Assembly: GCA_041319085.1 (NCBI GenBank)
Contig: CP101033.1
Location: 3,560,501 to 3,624,500 of the forward strand
Direction of reading: 5' to 3'
DNA length: 64,000 bases
From: Aeromonas veronii
GTDB lineage: Bacteria > Pseudomonadota > Gammaproteobacteria > Enterobacterales > Aeromonadaceae
This document shows positions 53,624-62,343 of this stretch, piece after piece. The position numbers and the translations under genes were made by a program. Each line of letters opens with the position of its first letter. Positions within the stretch are counted from its first letter, which is position 1. The notes below the pieces were generated by a model that was not told where the DNA came from, ran no database searches, and saw nothing but the letters and a program-made list of their open reading frames with translations.

Positions 53624-54397
53624 ATGTCGCTATTTTCATTTGAAGAACTTGAAGCCGAGTACAAAGAACGTGTAGGGAACCTGCGGACCATCTGCACTAG
53701 CGCAGCGTGGCCACAGCGTAAGGCGTGGTTGGAGTCAACGGACCTGTTGTTGACGCGTTACTCTATGGAGGAGTTAACAATCAAATTGCTGCCATACATT
53801 CGTCCAATGGGGGCTGGCGATGTCGAAACAATTAAACTCGTAGAATTATCACGTGAATTTTGTCGCAATAAATTGGACTTCCCTTCTAGGATTTCGGAAT
53901 ACAGTAATATCATCGCGCTTTATTACCGGCTGAGCGAAGCATTTAAAGAGGATGCACCTGAAGAGGCTGCGCAAGCGCTCTTGGGGGCAATACGCGTGCT
54001 GATGAAATTAATTGGAGTATTGGAGGCGATCGAGATTGCCCATATCCAGGGCAATTTGGAAAAAAAGAAAATGACGGCGAGAGGGAATGGTGGGAGAGTA
54101 AAAAGCGAGCGCTATGACAGCGTGAAGCAAGAGATCATCAGGCTTTTTCAACATAAAGGCGCTGGACAGTATGCTGCGAAACAAGCTGCAGCGGAGGACA
54201 TATTGGAAGATGCTTGGCAATTCAGTCATCGTTTGACAGAAGAAATTAATGCAGAGAATAAGAAGCTGCCAACCAGCAAACAGACCCGAAAGGCACCTGG
54301 ATTGGTCAGGGAAAATCTCATCAGGCAGATGTTGGATTGGTCTCGTAAGGACGCTGCGGTATCGGAGGCGTTCAATCGCGTCATCAAACCTAGGTAA
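53624..54397 (+). CDS. Unknown island protein, mostly helical
   Basis: The 257-residue protein is nearly all alpha-helix by composition. It has stretches such as FEELEAEYKERVGNLRTIC and EEAAQALLGAIRVLMKLIGVLEAIEIAH and a basic C-terminal third. No signal peptide or membrane helix is seen. It is the only plus-strand backbone gene in this part of the island, divergent from alpA with about 115 nt between, so the two may share a control region. I do not recognise it. Confidence 0.6.
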   Translation: MSLFSFEELEAEYKERVGNLRTICTSAAWPQRKAWLESTDLLLTRYSMEELTIKLLPYIRPMGAGDVETIKLVELSREFCRNKLDFPSRISEYSNIIALYYRLSEAFKEDAPEEAAQALLGAIRVLMKLIGVLEAIEIAHIQGNLEKKKMTARGNGGRVKSERYDSVKQEIIRLFQHKGAGQYAAKQAAAEDILEDAWQFSHRLTEEINAENKKLPTSKQTRKAPGLVRENLIRQMLDWSRKDAAVSEAFNRVIKPR

Positions 54398-54526
54398 GGT
54401 CTGGCCAAGCGCCATGGTGGCGTGTCTACCCGTCTGAGCGGGGTAGGTTCCGTCGGTGGCACCTGTTTACGGGGTGAAGGGAAGGCCCACTCCCTAGGCC
54501 CCGCACTTTTTCCAGTACAGTAATAG

Positions 54527-54709
54527 ATTGAAGAGATCACGGAACGCGCTAAACAACTAGGATCTTCATCCTATCGGAATGGTCCAGATGGCAGCATCTA
54601 TGTCGAATTCTTCCCTGCACATGCTTCTCGCTTCATCACCAAACGGCAGGCCGTCAAGATCACAAAGGAGAGCAATGCACAGCTGACATCGAAACATTAC
54701 GTGCTCTGA
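54527..54709 (+). pseudogene. C-terminal fragment of an unknown protein
   Basis: An open frame of 60 codons without ATG follows directly after two stops (TAATAG). It reads IEEITERAKQLGSSSYRNGP to LTSKHYVL and ends at TGA. Its composition is protein-like, so it may be the tail of a gene lost at this site. The rest of 54398-54760 is non-coding. Confidence 0.3.
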
Positions 54710-54760
54710 GGTGTTTTTGTGTAAACGCCAGAATATCTGGCAAAAACTACTGTTGCTCTT

Positions 54761-55978
54761 CTACCCCACTTGAAGATGCAATACATTGTCTCCCTGCTGC
54801 AATGAGGGCCTCAAAATTCCGCCCCACAATTCCAAAGCCACTTTTTGCTCCGGCAACCGAGCTGTATGAACATAGTGGGCCATAACTCCAGGCAGAGCAT
54901 GACCTAATATTTGCTCCACAACATGAGGAGGGATCCCAGCCTCATTTACTCTGGTCGCTAAACTCCGTCTCAAATCGTGCCAAGTCCAGGGTGTGCTATG
55001 CCCAATCCGTTTCCAAATGCCCCTCCCCCACTGACTCACCGCTTCTGGTCGCTTGAGCTCCCCTAACAGGTATGAGGATTCCTGCACAACAGTTGCTTTC
55101 AGCAAAGCTTCAATTGTCGGCCGAATAAAATCAGGTATTGGCCGCACGATTTTATTACCATTTTTTGAGTGGGATGCTGGCACTGTCCATGTACCTTCGA
55201 CTAGATTCCATTCTTCTGGAGCAGATAGCCTAACTTCTTGGGTTCTGGCTCCGAATGACAGTAGAATTTTGGCCAAGTTTCCGTAGTAGCAATATGGGCC
55301 TAGCTTGTCAGCCCAATCCCATAGCTTTCGCAGTTCTTCCAGCGTCAGAACCCTATCTCGCTTGCTCGCCTTTTGCCCAACATCAGAAACAGTCAAGTCA
55401 TCCAACGCATTGCTCACTGCAAACTGTCTAACTCGGCAAAACTTCAGAGCATGCTTACAGTTTTGGAAGCAATAGCCGCTAGCTACAGGTGCAAACTTAG
55501 AGTACTCGTCAAAGACGCTCAGCCAGTGCCGAGTATTGCAATCTGACAGCGGAAGATCCCCGATTCGGGGATAGACCCATTTCGCAAATTGCTGGCGATG
55601 CTTCTCACTGTTTGACCTTTTCTTATCGGCGTGATGGGAGAGCCAATACTCGAGCGCATCCTTAACAGTGACCGGCTTAAGCCTTTCATCTTTTCCGAGC
55701 CGCGTCATCAAGGCTGGATCCTTACCCTCTTCCAGCCAAGCCCGACATTGCGCCGCCTTTTTCCTTGCCTCTGAAAGCGACAAGCCCCCCTCCTGGCCGG
55801 TATAAGAACCTAGAGTCAGATTCTTTGCCTTACCTAATATTCGATAGCGGTAAACGAAACTGACTTTTCCACTATTCCTCCACAGAACCGACAGCCCATC
55901 TCTGTCAGCAACTTTTCTAGGCGTGGCATCATCATGACCACGTAACATTGCTTTGAGTTTTGAATCTGAAACAGCCAT
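54761..55978 (-). CDS. int: Tyrosine-type island integrase
   Basis: The 405-residue protein follows the P4/CP4 integrase layout: N-terminal DUF4102-like arm-binding domain (SVLWRNSGKVSFVYRYRILGKAKNLTLG), SAM-like core-binding domain (YWLSHHADKKRSNSEKHRQQF) and catalytic domain with Arg in LLSFGARTQEVRL, HxxR in HDLRRSLATRV, GH in EQILGHAL and the Tyr in VMAHYVHT. ATG 55978 is chosen; a longer GTG frame reads through the candidate arm sites. It lies at the right end of the island and is read inward, about 145 bp from attR. Confidence 0.93.
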   Translation of the reverse strand: MAVSDSKLKAMLRGHDDATPRKVADRDGLSVLWRNSGKVSFVYRYRILGKAKNLTLGSYTGQEGGLSLSEARKKAAQCRAWLEEGKDPALMTRLGKDERLKPVTVKDALEYWLSHHADKKRSNSEKHRQQFAKWVYPRIGDLPLSDCNTRHWLSVFDEYSKFAPVASGYCFQNCKHALKFCRVRQFAVSNALDDLTVSDVGQKASKRDRVLTLEELRKLWDWADKLGPYCYYGNLAKILLSFGARTQEVRLSAPEEWNLVEGTWTVPASHSKNGNKIVRPIPDFIRPTIEALLKATVVQESSYLLGELKRPEAVSQWGRGIWKRIGHSTPWTWHDLRRSLATRVNEAGIPPHVVEQILGHALPGVMAHYVHTARLPEQKVALELWGGILRPSLQQGDNVLHLQVG

Positions 55979-55982
55979 ATTT

Positions 55983-56003
55983 GAACCCACACATGAACCC
56001 ACA
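55983..56003 (+). repeat. Candidate integrase arm sites, right end
   Basis: GAACCCACA occurs at 55983 and 55995, 12 bp apart, immediately upstream of the integrase start. The pair mirrors the motif and spacing of the left-end pair at 20942/20954. Confidence 0.5.
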
Positions 56004-56122
56004 TTCGCTTCAGTCCCCTTAAGATGACCTTAGACGATAACGGAAGTTACATCGATATATATCAACAAGATAGCATGTGACTTCGGACGAAATAAAACTC
56101 TATCGGAGTAAACGTATGATAA

Positions 56123-56135
56123 TACGGCATGAACT
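56123..56135 (+). other. attR of the fis-inserted genomic island
   Basis: TACGGCATGAACT is identical to the fis 3' end at 20861-20873. Here it is followed by GA, giving AAC-TGA, the likely original fis stop, and then by a terminator. Confidence 0.85.
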
Positions 56136-56178
56136 GATTGCTAGCCGCGAGCCGCAACGGCGGCTCAAGGCAGATGCG

Positions 56179-56212
56179 AAAGGCGCCAGGTAGCAATACC
56201 TGGCGCCTTTCC
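56179..56212 (+). terminator. Displaced native fis terminator
   Basis: A 14-bp stem (AAAGGCGCCAGGTA and complement) with a GCAA tetraloop is followed by a T-rich run. It has no gene in front of it now, and its distance from attR (about 45 bp) suits the fis terminator before island entry. Confidence 0.8.
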
Positions 56213-56237
56213 TTTATGATCTCCCCTCCATTTCACC

Positions 56238-57131
56238 ATGACGACCCCGATGAACCGCACTCCCCTGCTGCTGATGGTACTGGTTACCTTGCTGGCCGCC
56301 GCTGGCTGGCTCTTCTCGAAAGAGACGATCCGCGAGCTCCCCCCTGCCGCCTTTATTGGCAGCCGTTTCCTGCTGGCCGCCCTGTTGCTGCTGCCGCTCG
56401 CCTGGCTGCGTGAGTCTTCCCCCAGTCGGGCACAGTTGCTGCGTGCTGCTGGCAGCGGGTTACTACTCGCCAGTTGCCTGCTGCTGTGGGTGACCGCCAT
56501 CAGCCAAAGCGATGCACTGGGCAGCGGCGCCTTTATCATGAGCGTTGCCACCCTGATGGCTCCTCTTGTCGCCTGGGCAGCCTTCCAGGCCAAACCTGGT
56601 CGCCACTACTGGCTTACTCTGCCTGTTGCTATCGCGGGCCTGCTGCTGCTCTCCAGCAGCACCCACTGGGGAACCTCCCTCTCTCTCTTCTGGTTTCTGG
56701 CCGCCGCCGCAGCGCAGGGTACCCAGCTGGCCGTCCATCGCCACATTGCCCAATCCATTCCCCCCACCTGGCTCACTTGCGTGCAGCTCGCGGTCACCGG
56801 CCTGCTCGGCACCCTGCTCTCTCTGCTGACCGAACAGTGGCCCGAGGGCGGGGTCAGCCACGGTATCTGGGGCTGGTTTGCAGCAAGCGTGTTGATCGCC
56901 ACCACTCTGCGCTACTGGCTGCTCACCCACGCATTGAGCAAAATGACCACCGCCCACGCCGCCCTGATGATGCTGCTGGAACCGGTCTGGACCCTTCTCT
57001 TGAGCACCCTCTTTTATAGCGAACCCCTCGGCGGCGCCAAACTGGCCGGTGCCGGACTGGTACTCGGCGCCCTGGTGATCTACCAGCTCCCCCTGCTGCT
57101 GCGGAGTCGCACGCTGAAACCGGTTCGCTAA
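56238..57131 (+). CDS. DMT-superfamily (EamA) transporter
   Basis: The 297-residue protein has ten predicted membrane helices in two EamA repeats. The first has LFSKETIRELPPAAFIGSRFLLAALLLLPLAWLRE, and the second ends MMLLEPVWTLLLSTLFYSEPLGGAKLAGAGLVLGALV, the typical EamA loop. Such proteins export amino acids or metabolites; the substrate is unknown. It lies immediately outside the island, so it is probably the gene that originally followed fis. Confidence 0.87.
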   Translation: MTTPMNRTPLLLMVLVTLLAAAGWLFSKETIRELPPAAFIGSRFLLAALLLLPLAWLRESSPSRAQLLRAAGSGLLLASCLLLWVTAISQSDALGSGAFIMSVATLMAPLVAWAAFQAKPGRHYWLTLPVAIAGLLLLSSSTHWGTSLSLFWFLAAAAAQGTQLAVHRHIAQSIPPTWLTCVQLAVTGLLGTLLSLLTEQWPEGGVSHGIWGWFAASVLIATTLRYWLLTHALSKMTTAHAALMMLLEPVWTLLLSTLFYSEPLGGAKLAGAGLVLGALVIYQLPLLLRSRTLKPVR

Positions 57132-57176
57132 GCGACCACTGCAAACACCGCAGAGCGGGTGAACAAAACCAAAACA

Positions 57177-57206
57177 AAAAGGGGCCTGCAGTTGCAGGCC
57201 CCTTTT
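57177..57206. terminator. Terminator after the EamA gene
   Basis: A 14-bp perfect stem (AAAAGGGGCCTGCA and complement) with a minimal loop has A-run and T-run on its sides. It can work in both directions. Confidence 0.85.
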
Positions 57207-57350
57207 GTTGCATTGCCACGGCACGGCGGATCACTCCAGCCTGGCAACCATCCAATGATCCTAGCGCGCCACATTAATTGTCAATCAATCACCACGGCGG
57301 CGATATCAGGCCATTTTTTCATCATGTAACGATAAAGCTGCGGATTATCT

Positions 57351-57870
57351 TTAAGATGCGCTCCTGCGACTGGCGGTGCATTTTTCTCCTGGTATTAGGG
57401 GTTTACCATCAGCGGCAACATGTTCAACACCACGCAAAGCAAACTTTTTACCATTTCTGTAAGCAAAATATTTCACATCACCGGGATCGAGCTCACCGCG
57501 ACAGGCCATTGAATAAGAGAGCAGTAGATAATAATCCCCCTTGCCGGTGAGTTCGATGACCTCAAATCCGGCTGGGTTGATATTGATGAACATATCGAGG
57601 TTGCAGTTGATCTGCACTGTCATACAGGACCCACTCCGGCTCACCCAATCCGGTAATAGCCAGAGAGCGGCTATCTTCCTCCGTTGCCGGGATCTCATCG
57701 ACCGACAGAGTGACCTCATGTTTGCCCTTGCTAAAGGTCGCCTCACCGAAGATCCGCATCTTCACCCAGGTGGTATTGGGATCATCCGGATAGTCGTCCT
57801 CGGCAGCCTAGGCGATGACATAGAGGAAGTCGTTGGTGCCTTTGAGAAACTAGACATTGCTCTTGTCCAT
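57351..57870 (-). pseudogene. Degraded gene of unknown function beside mrr
   Basis: From ATG 57870 the frame reads MDKSNV-stop-FLKGTNDFLYVIA-stop-AAEDDYPDDPNTTW, i.e. two in-frame TAG codons within 20 codons. It then stays open through EATFSKGKHEVTLSVDEIPA until near 57620, where the sense sequence continues in another frame (CNLDMFININPAGFEVIELTG to EKCTASRRSAS). Two stops and a frameshift mark a pseudogene of about 170 codons. It starts 3 nt after the mrr stop and may once have been its partner. No family is recognised. Confidence 0.6.
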
Positions 57871-57872
57871 GG

Positions 57873-58811
57873 TCAATCTTCCAGAAAGTAATCCGAATCC
57901 AGGGTCTTGATGGTGAGGGTCTGGCGCGTGGTGACGCCGACGCCGTATTCGATCATCAGGGCGGCAAGACGGGCACCATCGATCAGCACGATGCGCTTCT
58001 CAATCAGCCCGACATACTCCTGCGCCTCGCGGCTAAAGCTGGAGGTGGTGATAAAGACCCCCTTGCGGGCCTTGTGCAGATCCAGCGCACCGGCAAAGGA
58101 CTGGATCTCGGGACGCCCGACGGTTTTGTCGGTGTAGCGCTTGGCCTGCAGGTAGATGGAGTCGAGCCCCAACCTGTCTTCCTTGATGATGCCATCGATC
58201 CCGCCATCGCTGCTGTAGCGGGTGGTGCGGGCGGCATCCTGCTGGCTGCCGCCATAGCCCATGGCCACCATCAGATCGACCACCAGCTGTTCGAAGAAGC
58301 GCGGAGAAAGACCAAGGATTTCGGTAAGCAGGTCATCGGCAAGGGACTGATTGATGGCAGCCAGCGCCAGCTCAATCTGCTCTTGAGGGGTGCTGGCCTG
58401 CTCGGGTGCTGATATGTCTGTCGAGGTCCCTACGGCTTGTTGCGTATTTCCCGCGCTCTCGTTGGAGGCCAGGGTAAACGCCACGAACTCATTGAATTGG
58501 GCCAGATAGTGGTTGTCGATAGACAGTCCCGACACTAGCGCCGCCTTACCCCGTTCGGTGATAAGGCAGATGCCACGCTTGGGTTGTTCGATTAATCCCG
58601 CCTTGACCAGATAGGTCTTGGCCCAGCCGACCCGGCTACGCAACGTAGTTTGGCGGCCACTTGGCAAGGTGTCGGCCAACTGTTCCGGGGTAAAACCGTA
58701 ATGCTGGCAAACCAGCTCGAATACCTCTCGCAGAGGACGGGCGACACCATCGGCCAAGACCTTGAGCACGGCAGGCATCATGGCTTCATAGCTAGGCAGG
58801 GTTTCTTTCAT
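57873..58811 (-). CDS. mrr: Mrr-type restriction endonuclease
   Basis: Mrr cuts methylated DNA (m6A/m5C contexts). The 312-residue protein has the N-terminal winged-helix Mrr_N domain (EVFELVCQHYGFTPEQL, RVGWAKTYLVKAGLIEQPKRG) and a C-terminal PD-(D/E)xK-like nuclease: SSDGGIDGIIKED with the catalytic Asp and IYLQAKRYTDKTVG with QxK. E. coli Mrr is 304 aa. Its presence near, but outside, the island's own methyltransferase raises a compatibility question. Confidence 0.92.
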   Translation of the reverse strand: MKETLPSYEAMMPAVLKVLADGVARPLREVFELVCQHYGFTPEQLADTLPSGRQTTLRSRVGWAKTYLVKAGLIEQPKRGICLITERGKAALVSGLSIDNHYLAQFNEFVAFTLASNESAGNTQQAVGTSTDISAPEQASTPQEQIELALAAINQSLADDLLTEILGLSPRFFEQLVVDLMVAMGYGGSQQDAARTTRYSSDGGIDGIIKEDRLGLDSIYLQAKRYTDKTVGRPEIQSFAGALDLHKARKGVFITTSSFSREAQEYVGLIEKRIVLIDGARLAALMIEYGVGVTTRQTLTIKTLDSDYFLED

Positions 58812-58929
58812 CAGGCAACCAGATCGAGATAAAACAGGGGCTTATCTTGCTACAGCGGCCTGCTTGGGACCATGTTCTCGGCTCGACCCTGTGCGCCGGA
58901 TCCCTTCTCGAACGCCCCGTGGCAACCAG

Positions 58930-59565
58930 TTAGCGACCGGAAAGAGCGAGCCTGATCCCGAGCCCGACAAACAGGGTGCCAATGCCCCGGTTGAGCCAGC
59001 GGCCAAGACGCTGTGACAACCGTACCCTGTGGCTGGCATAGACGGTGGTAAAGACCAGCAAGTGACACCAGATGATGCCACCCAGATTGAAGATGCAGCC
59101 GAGCAGGATAAAGGCGAACGCCTTGTCGGGGGCATCCGGCGCGATGAACTGGGGCACAAAGGCGAGGAAAAAGAGCGCCACCTTGGGGTTGAGCACATTG
59201 GTCAGCACCCCTTGCCGGTAAATCTGGCCATAGGATAGTGCAGGCAGAGTGGCCCCTCTCTCCATGGAACCCGTTGCTTGCTGGCGCAGCAGGGAGAACC
59301 CCAGATAGATGAGGTAGATGGCGCCAGCCAGCTTGATGAGGGCAAACAGCTCGGCCGAGGCACTGAGCAGGGCCGACAGACCGAGGGCCGCCGCCAGCAC
59401 ATGCACCATGACACCGGTGCCGATGCCCAACGTTGCGACCGAACCGGCACGCCACCCTTGCGAGCCACTGCGCAGCATGACCAGCAGGGAGTCGGGTCCC
59501 GGCATGATATTGAGCAGCAACCCCGAGACCATAAACAGTGCAAGATCATGAATACCGAACATCAT
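58930..59565 (-). CDS. LysE/RhtB family amino-acid exporter
   Basis: The 211-residue protein has six membrane helices with the family start FMVSGLLLNIMPGPDSLLVM, GIGTGVMVHVLAAALGLSALL and GVLTNVLNPKVALFFLAFVPQF. It exports amino acids such as threonine or homoserine lactones; the substrate is unknown. GGGAGG precedes the ATG; Met 59562 is an alternative start. It is monocistronic, after the ilvIH terminator. Confidence 0.9.
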   Translation of the reverse strand: MMFGIHDLALFMVSGLLLNIMPGPDSLLVMLRSGSQGWRAGSVATLGIGTGVMVHVLAAALGLSALLSASAELFALIKLAGAIYLIYLGFSLLRQQATGSMERGATLPALSYGQIYRQGVLTNVLNPKVALFFLAFVPQFIAPDAPDKAFAFILLGCIFNLGGIIWCHLLVFTTVYASHRVRLSQRLGRWLNRGIGTLFVGLGIRLALSGR

Positions 59566-59592
59566 CCCTCCCCTCGTAAAGAAAAACCAAAC

Positions 59593-59613
59593 AAAAAGGG
59601 CTCCGCAGAGCCC
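59593..59613 (-). terminator. Terminator after ilvH
   Basis: Read on the minus strand, GGGCTC-TGCG-GAGCCC is followed by five T. Confidence 0.85.
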
Positions 59614-59666
59614 TCTTTCCTTTCACTCTGCGGCAGCTGACGCATCATCAGCTGTCCCGCCAGCCA

Positions 59667-60161
59667 TCAGGGCCGCAGCGCCTTGTCCGCCCGGGAGATA
59701 CCGCAGACGCCGGAGCGCACCACTTCGATGATCTCGTTGGTCTGGGCGGCAGTCTTGATAAAGGCATCCAGCTTCTCGCTGGTGCCCACCAGCTGTACCG
59801 TGTACTGCTCGGGGGTGACGTCGACGATCTGGCCACGGAAGATATCCGCCAGCCGTTTCAGCTCGTCACGGGCGCCACCGGCGGCGCGCGCCTTGACCAG
59901 CGCGATCTCCCGTTCGATATGCTCCCCTTCGCTTAGATCACACACCTTGAGCACATCCACCAGCTTGTGAAGTTGCTTCTGGATCTGCTCCAGCACCCGC
60001 TCGTCACCCATGGTGACTATGGTCATGCGTGACAGGGTGGGATCCTCGGTCGGCGCTACCGTCAGGGTCTCGATGTTGTAGCCGCGCTGGGAAAAGAGGC
60101 CCACCACGCGACTCAGGGCGCCGGATTCGTTCTCCAGCAGAACGGAAATTATATGTCGCAT
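59667..60161 (-). CDS. ilvH: Acetolactate synthase small (regulatory) subunit
   Basis: IlvH activates and confers valine feedback on the large subunit. The 164-residue protein begins [27 protein letters not shown], an ACT domain. It has [20 protein letters not shown] and the C-terminal domain [23 protein letters not shown] precedes ATG 60161. The start is joined by TGATG to a 24-residue micro-ORF that resembles a duplicated copy of its own first codons. Confidence 0.96.
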   Translation of the reverse strand: MRHIISVLLENESGALSRVVGLFSQRGYNIETLTVAPTEDPTLSRMTIVTMGDERVLEQIQKQLHKLVDVLKVCDLSEGEHIEREIALVKARAAGGARDELKRLADIFRGQIVDVTPEQYTVQLVGTSEKLDAFIKTAAQTNEIIEVVRSGVCGISRADKALRP

Positions 60162-60235
60162 CAGCCTCTCCCCATCTTGCTCAACCATGGAGCGAAACCG
60201 TTCTCCACCAGAACAACTGAAATGATGTATCTCAT
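60161..60235 (-). CDS. Micro-ORF from tandem duplication of the ilvI-ilvH junction
   Basis: It has 24 codons starting [12 protein letters not shown], a diverged copy of the ilvH start [11 protein letters not shown]. It ends PWLSKMGRG, a diverged copy of the ilvI end MWLSKTERT. Its ATG overlaps the ilvI stop (TGATG) and its TGA overlaps the ilvH ATG (TGATG), so ribosomes can pass through all three. The DNA unit is 75 bp long and about three quarters identical to the next copy. Translation is likely; function is unknown. Confidence 0.65.
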   Translation of the reverse strand: MRYIISVVLVENGFAPWLSKMGRG

Positions 60236-61953
60236 CAGGTTCTCTCCGTTTTGCTCAGCCACATCTCGTCCATGGCACCAAACTTGATCTGCATCGGATA
60301 GACATGCTCATCCGGGTCGACCGAGATATCCATAAACACCAGCCGATCCTTCATGGCGAAGGCCTTCTCCATGGCGCTCTCCAGCTCGGCCGGATCGCTC
60401 ACCGCGATACCGATGTGGCCGTAGGCTTCCGCCAGTTTGACGAAGTCCGGCAGGGACTCCATGTAGGAGTGGCTGTGACGGCCGCCGTAGAACATCTTCT
60501 GCCACTGCTTGACCATGCCCAGCGCACGGTTGTTGATGGAGATGATCTTGATGGGCACCCCGTACTGCATGCAGGTCGAGAGCTCCTGAATGTTCATCTG
60601 CACCGAGCCGTCGCCGGTGACGCAGCAAACCACCGCATCCGGGTTGGCAAACTGGGCCCCCATGGCGGCCGGAATGCCGAAGCCCATGGTGCCGAGGCCG
60701 CCGGAGTTGATCCACTGGCGCGGCTTGGCGAACGGGTAGTAGAGGGCGGCAAACATCTGGTGCTGACCGACGTCGGAGGCCACGAATGCCTCCCCCTTGG
60801 TCACCTTGTAGAGGGTCTCGATCACCTGTTGCGGCTTGATCTGGGTGGCCGATTTTTCGTAGGCCAGACAGTGACGGGAGCGCCACTGGTTGATCTGGCT
60901 CCACCAGTCCGCCAGCGCCTGCTTGTCGTTATCGAAGCCACACTCGCGGATCACTTCCAGCATCTGCTCCAGCACGGTTTCCACCGAGCCGACGATGGGC
61001 ACATGGGCCTGTACCGTCTTGGAGATGGAGGTGGGGTCGATGTCGATATGGACCACTGTGGCATTGGGGCAGAACTTGGCCACGTTGTTGGTGACGCGGT
61101 CATCGAAGCGGGCACCCACGGCGAAGATGAGATCCGCGTTGTGCATGCTCTTGTTGGCTTCGAAGGTGCCGTGCATCCCCAGCATGCCGATAAATTGCGG
61201 ATGGACGCCAGAGAAGGCCCCCAGCCCCATCAGGGTGGTGGTTACCGGCAGGTTAAGCAGCTCCGCCAGCTTGGTCACCAGATGGTCCGCATTGGCGTTG
61301 ATGGCGCCACCGCCCACGTACATCACCGGGCGCTGGGCATCCACCAGCAGCTTGGCTGCCCGTTTGATCTGGCCCTTGTGGCCGGATTTGGTCGGGTTGT
61401 AGGAGCGCAGGGAGACCGTCTCGGGATACTGGTAGGGGAATTTCTCTTTCGGATTCTGCACATCTTTGGGCAGATCCACCACCACCGGCCCCGGGCGGCC
61501 GCTGGCGGCAATGTAGTAGGCCTTCTTGATGGCCTCGGGAATATCGCTCGCCTTCTTGCACAGGAAGCTGTGCTTCACCACCGGGCGGGAGATACCGATC
61601 ATGTCGGTCTCCTGAAACGCATCCTCACCGATCATGCTGGTCGGCACCTGGCCGGAGAGGATCACCAGCGGAATGGAATCCATATAGGCGGTGGCAATAC
61701 CGGTAATGCAGTTGGTCGCTCCCGGGCCTGACGTTACCAGCACAGTCCCCACCTTGCCGGTGGAGCGGGCGTAGCCGTCAGCCATGTGAACCGCGGCTTG
61801 CTCGTGCCGCACCAAGACATGCTCCATCTTGCCGTTTTCGAAGAGAGCGTCATAGATGTCGAGCACTGAGCCACCAGGGTAGCCGAAGACGTGCTCAACT
61901 CCCTGATCTTCCAGCGCTCTAACCACCATCTGGGCGCCTGATAACATCTCCAT
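60235..61953 (-). CDS. ilvI: Acetolactate synthase large (catalytic) subunit
   Basis: This TPP enzyme condenses pyruvate to acetolactate or acetohydroxybutyrate, the first common step of branched-chain amino-acid synthesis. The 572-residue protein begins [38 protein letters not shown] (catalytic Glu in the [17 protein letters not shown] region). It has the FAD-linked central domain and the TPP motif [36 protein letters not shown] lies 8 nt before the ATG. Pairing with ilvH identifies isozyme III. Confidence 0.96.
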   Translation of the reverse strand: MEMLSGAQMVVRALEDQGVEHVFGYPGGSVLDIYDALFENGKMEHVLVRHEQAAVHMADGYARSTGKVGTVLVTSGPGATNCITGIATAYMDSIPLVILSGQVPTSMIGEDAFQETDMIGISRPVVKHSFLCKKASDIPEAIKKAYYIAASGRPGPVVVDLPKDVQNPKEKFPYQYPETVSLRSYNPTKSGHKGQIKRAAKLLVDAQRPVMYVGGGAINANADHLVTKLAELLNLPVTTTLMGLGAFSGVHPQFIGMLGMHGTFEANKSMHNADLIFAVGARFDDRVTNNVAKFCPNATVVHIDIDPTSISKTVQAHVPIVGSVETVLEQMLEVIRECGFDNDKQALADWWSQINQWRSRHCLAYEKSATQIKPQQVIETLYKVTKGEAFVASDVGQHQMFAALYYPFAKPRQWINSGGLGTMGFGIPAAMGAQFANPDAVVCCVTGDGSVQMNIQELSTCMQYGVPIKIISINNRALGMVKQWQKMFYGGRHSHSYMESLPDFVKLAEAYGHIGIAVSDPAELESAMEKAFAMKDRLVFMDISVDPDEHVYPMQIKFGAMDEMWLSKTERT

Positions 61954-62104
61954 GATAAAGCCCTCCAGGCTTTGCTCCGTTTAGCGAATCCCGCCGACGA
62001 TGCCGAGCTTCCCGGCATGGCCCGATCCGTTTCTTGTTGTTATCTGAATGCAGATCGGCCCAATTCAGCCTCGTCGACAGGTGAAAAAAAGGATTTTTCC
62101 ATCA

Positions 62105-62125
62105 TTCACCCGAAAATCGGGTGAA
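62105..62125. promoter_or_regulatory. Palindrome upstream of ilvI
   Basis: TTCACCCGA-AAA-TCGGGTGAA forms a perfect 9-bp stem about 150 nt before the ilvI start. On the minus strand it is followed by a T-rich stretch, so it could be a leader hairpin or a protein-binding site. The remaining 61954-62298 interval shows no gene. Confidence 0.4.
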
Positions 62126-62298
62126 AAACCAACTTAACCCGCCAATGAACGGTTGTCCACGGCTTTGTCTGACCAGAACAGTCATAGATTTCAACCGGCT
62201 ATTAACATTCAATGACTTGCCGCAGAGACCATGAGACAAACGGGAAGGAAGCCGGGGAATAGCCAGCGGATCATTCCGCTGAGGGGAAACACAGCCAC

Positions 62299-62327
62299 AA
62301 AAAAGCCCACCGCTCAGCGGTGGGCTT
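62299..62327 (-). terminator. Terminator after the small unknown gene
   Basis: Read on the minus strand, AAGCCCACCGC pairs with GCGGTGGGCTT and is followed by T-run. It closes the glycosyltransferase/small-gene unit. Confidence 0.85.
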
Positions 62328-62343
62328 GATGCCGAATGATGAC

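Larger units (their letters stand above)
20861..56135. mobile_element. Integrated genomic island in the 3' end of fis (about 35.3 kb)
   Basis: It is bounded by the 13-bp repeat and has an integrase at the right end reading inwards and an AlpA-type regulator nearby. The contents are typical of accessory DNA: restriction-type genes, RadC, DUF932, YqaJ and an inovirus Gp2-like protein. Beyond the right repeat lie a plausible native fis terminator and core-type genes. No conjugation genes are seen, so it is more like an integrative mobilisable or satellite-type island than a full ICE. A class 1 integron is nested at 34636-47834. Confidence 0.85.

Noticed and set aside
20939..55991. The repeat TTTGAACCCACA near both island ends as the att core
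   Set aside because: It lies inside the boundaries on both sides and comes in pairs. The 13-bp fis repeat sits at the true gene junction and explains the fis 3' end.
56179..56212. Reading this hairpin as an integron- or attC-like site
   Set aside because: Perfect stem, tetraloop and T-run fit a simple terminator, and its position fits the old fis 3' end.
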